Source: an uncultured Lachnospiraceae bacterium
GTDB taxonomy: Bacteria > Bacillota > Clostridia > Lachnospirales > Lachnospiraceae
Assembly (NCBI GenBank): GCA_949935685.1
Contig: CATLGN010000077.1
Span: 1-7,276 of the forward strand
Length of the DNA stretch: 7,276 bases
Direction of reading: 5' to 3'
The notes beneath the pieces were generated by a model. It did not search any database and had not been told where the DNA came from. It saw nothing but the letters and a program-made list of their open reading frames with translations. Positions 5,397 to 7,276 of this stretch are shown piece after piece. Positions within the stretch are counted from its first letter, which is position 1. Each line of letters opens with the position of its first letter. The translations under genes were made by a program, and so were the position numbers.

Positions 5397-6912
5397 TTGC
5401 TCCACCTCCTGCGATAGCTTTCATTACGCCTTCCTGGCTCATTTCTTCCGCCGATATCTCACCCACCTTGGAACCGTCGCGCAAAACCGCCATACGGTTG
5501 CAGGTACGCAGCATTTCCTCAATCTCGGATGAAATAAAGATCAGGCTCTTGCCCTCCTGCGCCAGTTTGATAACCAGCTTCTGGATTTCCGTCTTCGTAC
5601 CAATGTCAATACCTCTGGTCGGCTCATCCAGAATCAGGAAATCCGGGTTTGTCGCCAGCCATCTGGCGAGAATCGCTTTCTGCTGGTTGCCGCCGGAAAG
5701 CTGCTTGATCAGCGTCTCGCGGGTCGCCGTCTTGATACTGAGCATTTCTATGTACTGATCGGCAATCTCAATCTGCTTTGCCATCGGAATCCGCTTGAAA
5801 ATACCCGCCTTCGCCTGCATGGCAAGGATAATATTCTCCCTTACGGACAGATCGCCTATGATGCCTTCCGCCTTCCGGTCATCCGGCAGAAGACCCATAC
5901 CAAGATTCATGGCGTCGATCGGATTTTTAATCTTTGCCTCTTTGCCGCCTACCTTCAGCGTACCGGTCTGCGCGCGGTCCGCGCCATAGATCGTTCTCGC
6001 AAGTTCGCTGCGGCCGCTTCCCAGAAGTCCCGTCAGGCCCACAACCTCGCCCTTGTGAATATCCAGATTAAACGGTTTGATCTTGCCGGCATGGCTCAGT
6101 CCCTTCGCCTCAATCTCCAACGGCGCGTCTGCCATATCACCGCTGCCTTCCGGTTTAATAGAAGCCAGATCGTCGAAATCCTTACCCATCATAGCTGCCA
6201 CCAGCTTCACTCTCGGAAGTTCTTCGACGGTATATTCGCCTACAAGCGTACCGTTGCGGAGCACCGTAATGCCGTCGCACACTTCATATACCTGCTCCAG
6301 AAAGTGAGTGACAAACACAATGCCCACGCCCTGCTCCCGGAGGGAACGCATCATCTTAAAGAGCATTTCCACTTCCTTGTCATCCAGAGAGGATGTCGGC
6401 TCGTCAAGGATCAATACCTTGCTTTTCATATCAACAGCACGGGCGATCGCAATCATCTGCTGCAATGCCAGTGAATAGTTTTCCAGATTCTGTGTCACTT
6501 CAATATCCAAATCCAGATCTTTCATCAACTGCGCTGCCATCTGGTTCATCTTGCGGCGGTCAACCGTCTTAATCTTTGTCAGCGGCTCCCGTCCGATATA
6601 CAGGTTTTCCGCAACCGACAGGTTCGGGCACAGATTAACCTCCTGATATACTGTGGAAATCCCTTTATTCTGGGCATCCATCGTATCCTTATTGACAATC
6701 GGTCCTTCGATTCCGTCTACATGAATCTCTCCGGCCTCAAACTTATTTACGCCTGTGAGGCACTTGATCAGCGTCGATTTACCGGCGCCGTTCTCCCCCA
6801 TCAATGCCCGGATTTCGCCCTTCCGCAATGTAAAATCCACATTGTCCAGGGCTTTTACACCCGGGAAAGTCATACAGATTCCCCGCATTGTCAAAGCGAT
6901 ATTACTATCCAT
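5389..6912 (-). CDS. ytfR: Sugar ABC transporter ATP-binding protein with two ABC domains, YtfR type
   Basis: This ATPase drives sugar import, with two fused nucleotide-binding domains in 507 residues, as usual for the RbsA/MglA/YtfR family (about 500). Domain 1: Walker A GENGAGKST (39-47), Q-loop Gln90, signature YSLALQQ (146-152), Walker B VLILDEP (166-172), H-loop His203. Domain 2: degenerate Walker A GLLGSGRSE (295-303, no Lys in the usual place), signature LSGGNQQ (405-411), Walker B FLILDEP (425-431), and Ser461-Ser462-Glu463 where a switch His would be. This asymmetry, with one competent site and one degenerate, is typical of the family. The start ATG has AGGAGG 7 nt upstream. It follows the binding-protein gene after a 114-nt gap with a stem-loop and overlaps the permease gene downstream by 8 nt. 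Order and motifs match E. coli ytfR; galactofuranose as substrate is only inferred from that match. Confidence 0.95.
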   Translation of the reverse strand: MDSNIALTMRGICMTFPGVKALDNVDFTLRKGEIRALMGENGAGKSTLIKCLTGVNKFEAGEIHVDGIEGPIVNKDTMDAQNKGISTVYQEVNLCPNLSVAENLYIGREPLTKIKTVDRRKMNQMAAQLMKDLDLDIEVTQNLENYSLALQQMIAIARAVDMKSKVLILDEPTSSLDDKEVEMLFKMMRSLREQGVGIVFVTHFLEQVYEVCDGITVLRNGTLVGEYTVEELPRVKLVAAMMGKDFDDLASIKPEGSGDMADAPLEIEAKGLSHAGKIKPFNLDIHKGEVVGLTGLLGSGRSELARTIYGADRAQTGTLKVGGKEAKIKNPIDAMNLGMGLLPDDRKAEGIIGDLSVRENIILAMQAKAGIFKRIPMAKQIEIADQYIEMLSIKTATRETLIKQLSGGNQQKAILARWLATNPDFLILDEPTRGIDIGTKTEIQKLVIKLAQEGKSLIFISSEIEEMLRTCNRMAVLRDGSKVGEISAEEMSQEGVMKAIAGGGASE

Positions 6913-6975
6913 CCTTCTACCTCCTGCCTAACATTTCCCCATCATTTACAGCGTTTTTCATCTGTTTAGAAATAA

Positions 6976-7004
6976 AGGGAGGGACCCGCCAGGAATCCCT
7001 CCCT
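6976..7004 (-). terminator. Intercistronic stem-loop between the ytfQ-like and ytfR-like genes
   Basis: Minus strand: a 9-bp perfect stem AGGGAGGGA / TCCCTCCCT with an 11-nt loop, then TTTATTTC. The U-tract is interrupted, so it is probably a partial terminator or an mRNA-end stabiliser. Such elements after binding-protein genes are known to let the binding protein be made in excess over the membrane and ATPase subunits. It starts 23 nt after the stop codon. Confidence 0.7.
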
Positions 7005-7026
7005 ACATGTCAGAGCCCGCTGTCTC

Positions 7027-7276
7027 TTAGTAAGCGCGGCCTGCTAAGATTTCTTCTGTCATTGTCGTAGCATACTGGCTTTCAATACCAGGTGCAACGA
7101 ATGCTTCATCGTTTACCAGTGTGGTAGCTTCATAGTCTTCGCCATTCTGCATCTTCTGGATTACTTCTGCAACAACTGCCGCCTGAATCGGGTTGCACTC
7201 TACGTTGCAGTTGATTGCGCCGTCCAGTGTGTACTGTAATCCGTCATGTGTAGCGTCGAAAGAAATGATGATTACG
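7027..7276 (-). CDS. ytfQ: YtfQ-like sugar-binding protein of ABC transporter, C-terminal part (cut by window edge)
   Basis: The extracellular sugar-binding subunit that feeds the YtfR/YtfT/YjfF importer. Only the last 83 codons are here; the N-terminus lies beyond the right edge. Seen: VIIISFDATHDG, then INCNVECNP, QAAVVAEVIQKMQNGE, a loop with EAFVAPGIE, and a C-terminal helix ending LAGRAY and TAA. The IISFDA-INC-VECNP series is typical of the YtfQ branch of periplasmic-binding-type proteins; the DA segment forms part of the sugar pocket in the family. The chvE-like gene at the other end of the window encodes a different branch. The stop codon is 114 nt from the next gene with a stem-loop between them. 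The operon promoter must lie outside the window. Confidence 0.88.
   Translation of the reverse strand, partial: VIIISFDATHDGLQYTLDGAINCNVECNPIQAAVVAEVIQKMQNGEDYEATTLVNDEAFVAPGIESQYATTMTEEILAGRAY

Noticed and set aside
1..7276. CRISPR array, tRNA or rRNA genes, insertion sequence, toxin-antitoxin or phage genes
   Set aside because: No regularly spaced direct repeats, RNA gene signatures, transposase or phage-like proteins are visible on either strand.

Overview
The window looks like chromosomal DNA of a Gram-positive Clostridia, most likely a member of the Lachnospiraceae. The reasons are strong AGGAGG-type ribosome binding sites, two lipoprotein signal peptides with lipoboxes, consensus-like sigma-A promoters, moderate GC content, and sugar ABC transporters of a kind common in gut Firmicutes. 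This placement is an inference from gene content; there is no rRNA or other marker gene.

Layout from left to right. Positions 1-396 (minus) hold the first 132 codons of a ChvE-type multiple-monosaccharide-binding lipoprotein, cut by the window edge. It has a near-consensus promoter at 608-636, a leader of about 205 nt, and a cluster of TTGTA/TACAA palindromes on either side of the promoter. A terminator at 711-742 separates it from a small two-helix membrane protein with an acidic tail (769-1137, minus), which has its own promoter at 1167-1195. Upstream of that is a DUF1848 protein (1190-2110, minus), an uncharacterised family with a radical-SAM-like cysteine cluster. A divergent intergenic region (2111-2642) follows. 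It is filled mostly by a ~385 bp imperfect inverted repeat (2156-2541) and ends in the promoter of the only plus-strand gene, an unrecognised lipoprotein (2643-3233).

A terminator at 3265-3314, probably working in both directions, closes both that gene and the convergent transporter operon to its right. That operon is on the minus strand, reading from the right edge: the C-terminus of a YtfQ-like sugar-binding protein (7027-7276), a stem-loop, a YtfR-like double ATPase (5389-6912), a YtfT-like permease (4332-5396) and a YjfF-like permease (3316-4335). The last three genes overlap by 8 and 4 nt and must be translated together. Gene order and sequence match the E. coli galactofuranose/sugar importer ytfQRT-yjfF. 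The binding protein captures the sugar outside the cell, the two permeases form the channel, and YtfR powers import.

The window therefore holds parts of two separate sugar importers (ChvE type and Ytf type) on the same strand, separated by three genes unrelated to transport. I see no phage, toxin-antitoxin, CRISPR or defence genes. The least explained parts are the inverted-repeat element, the palindrome cluster at the chvE promoter, and the DUF1848 and lipoprotein genes.
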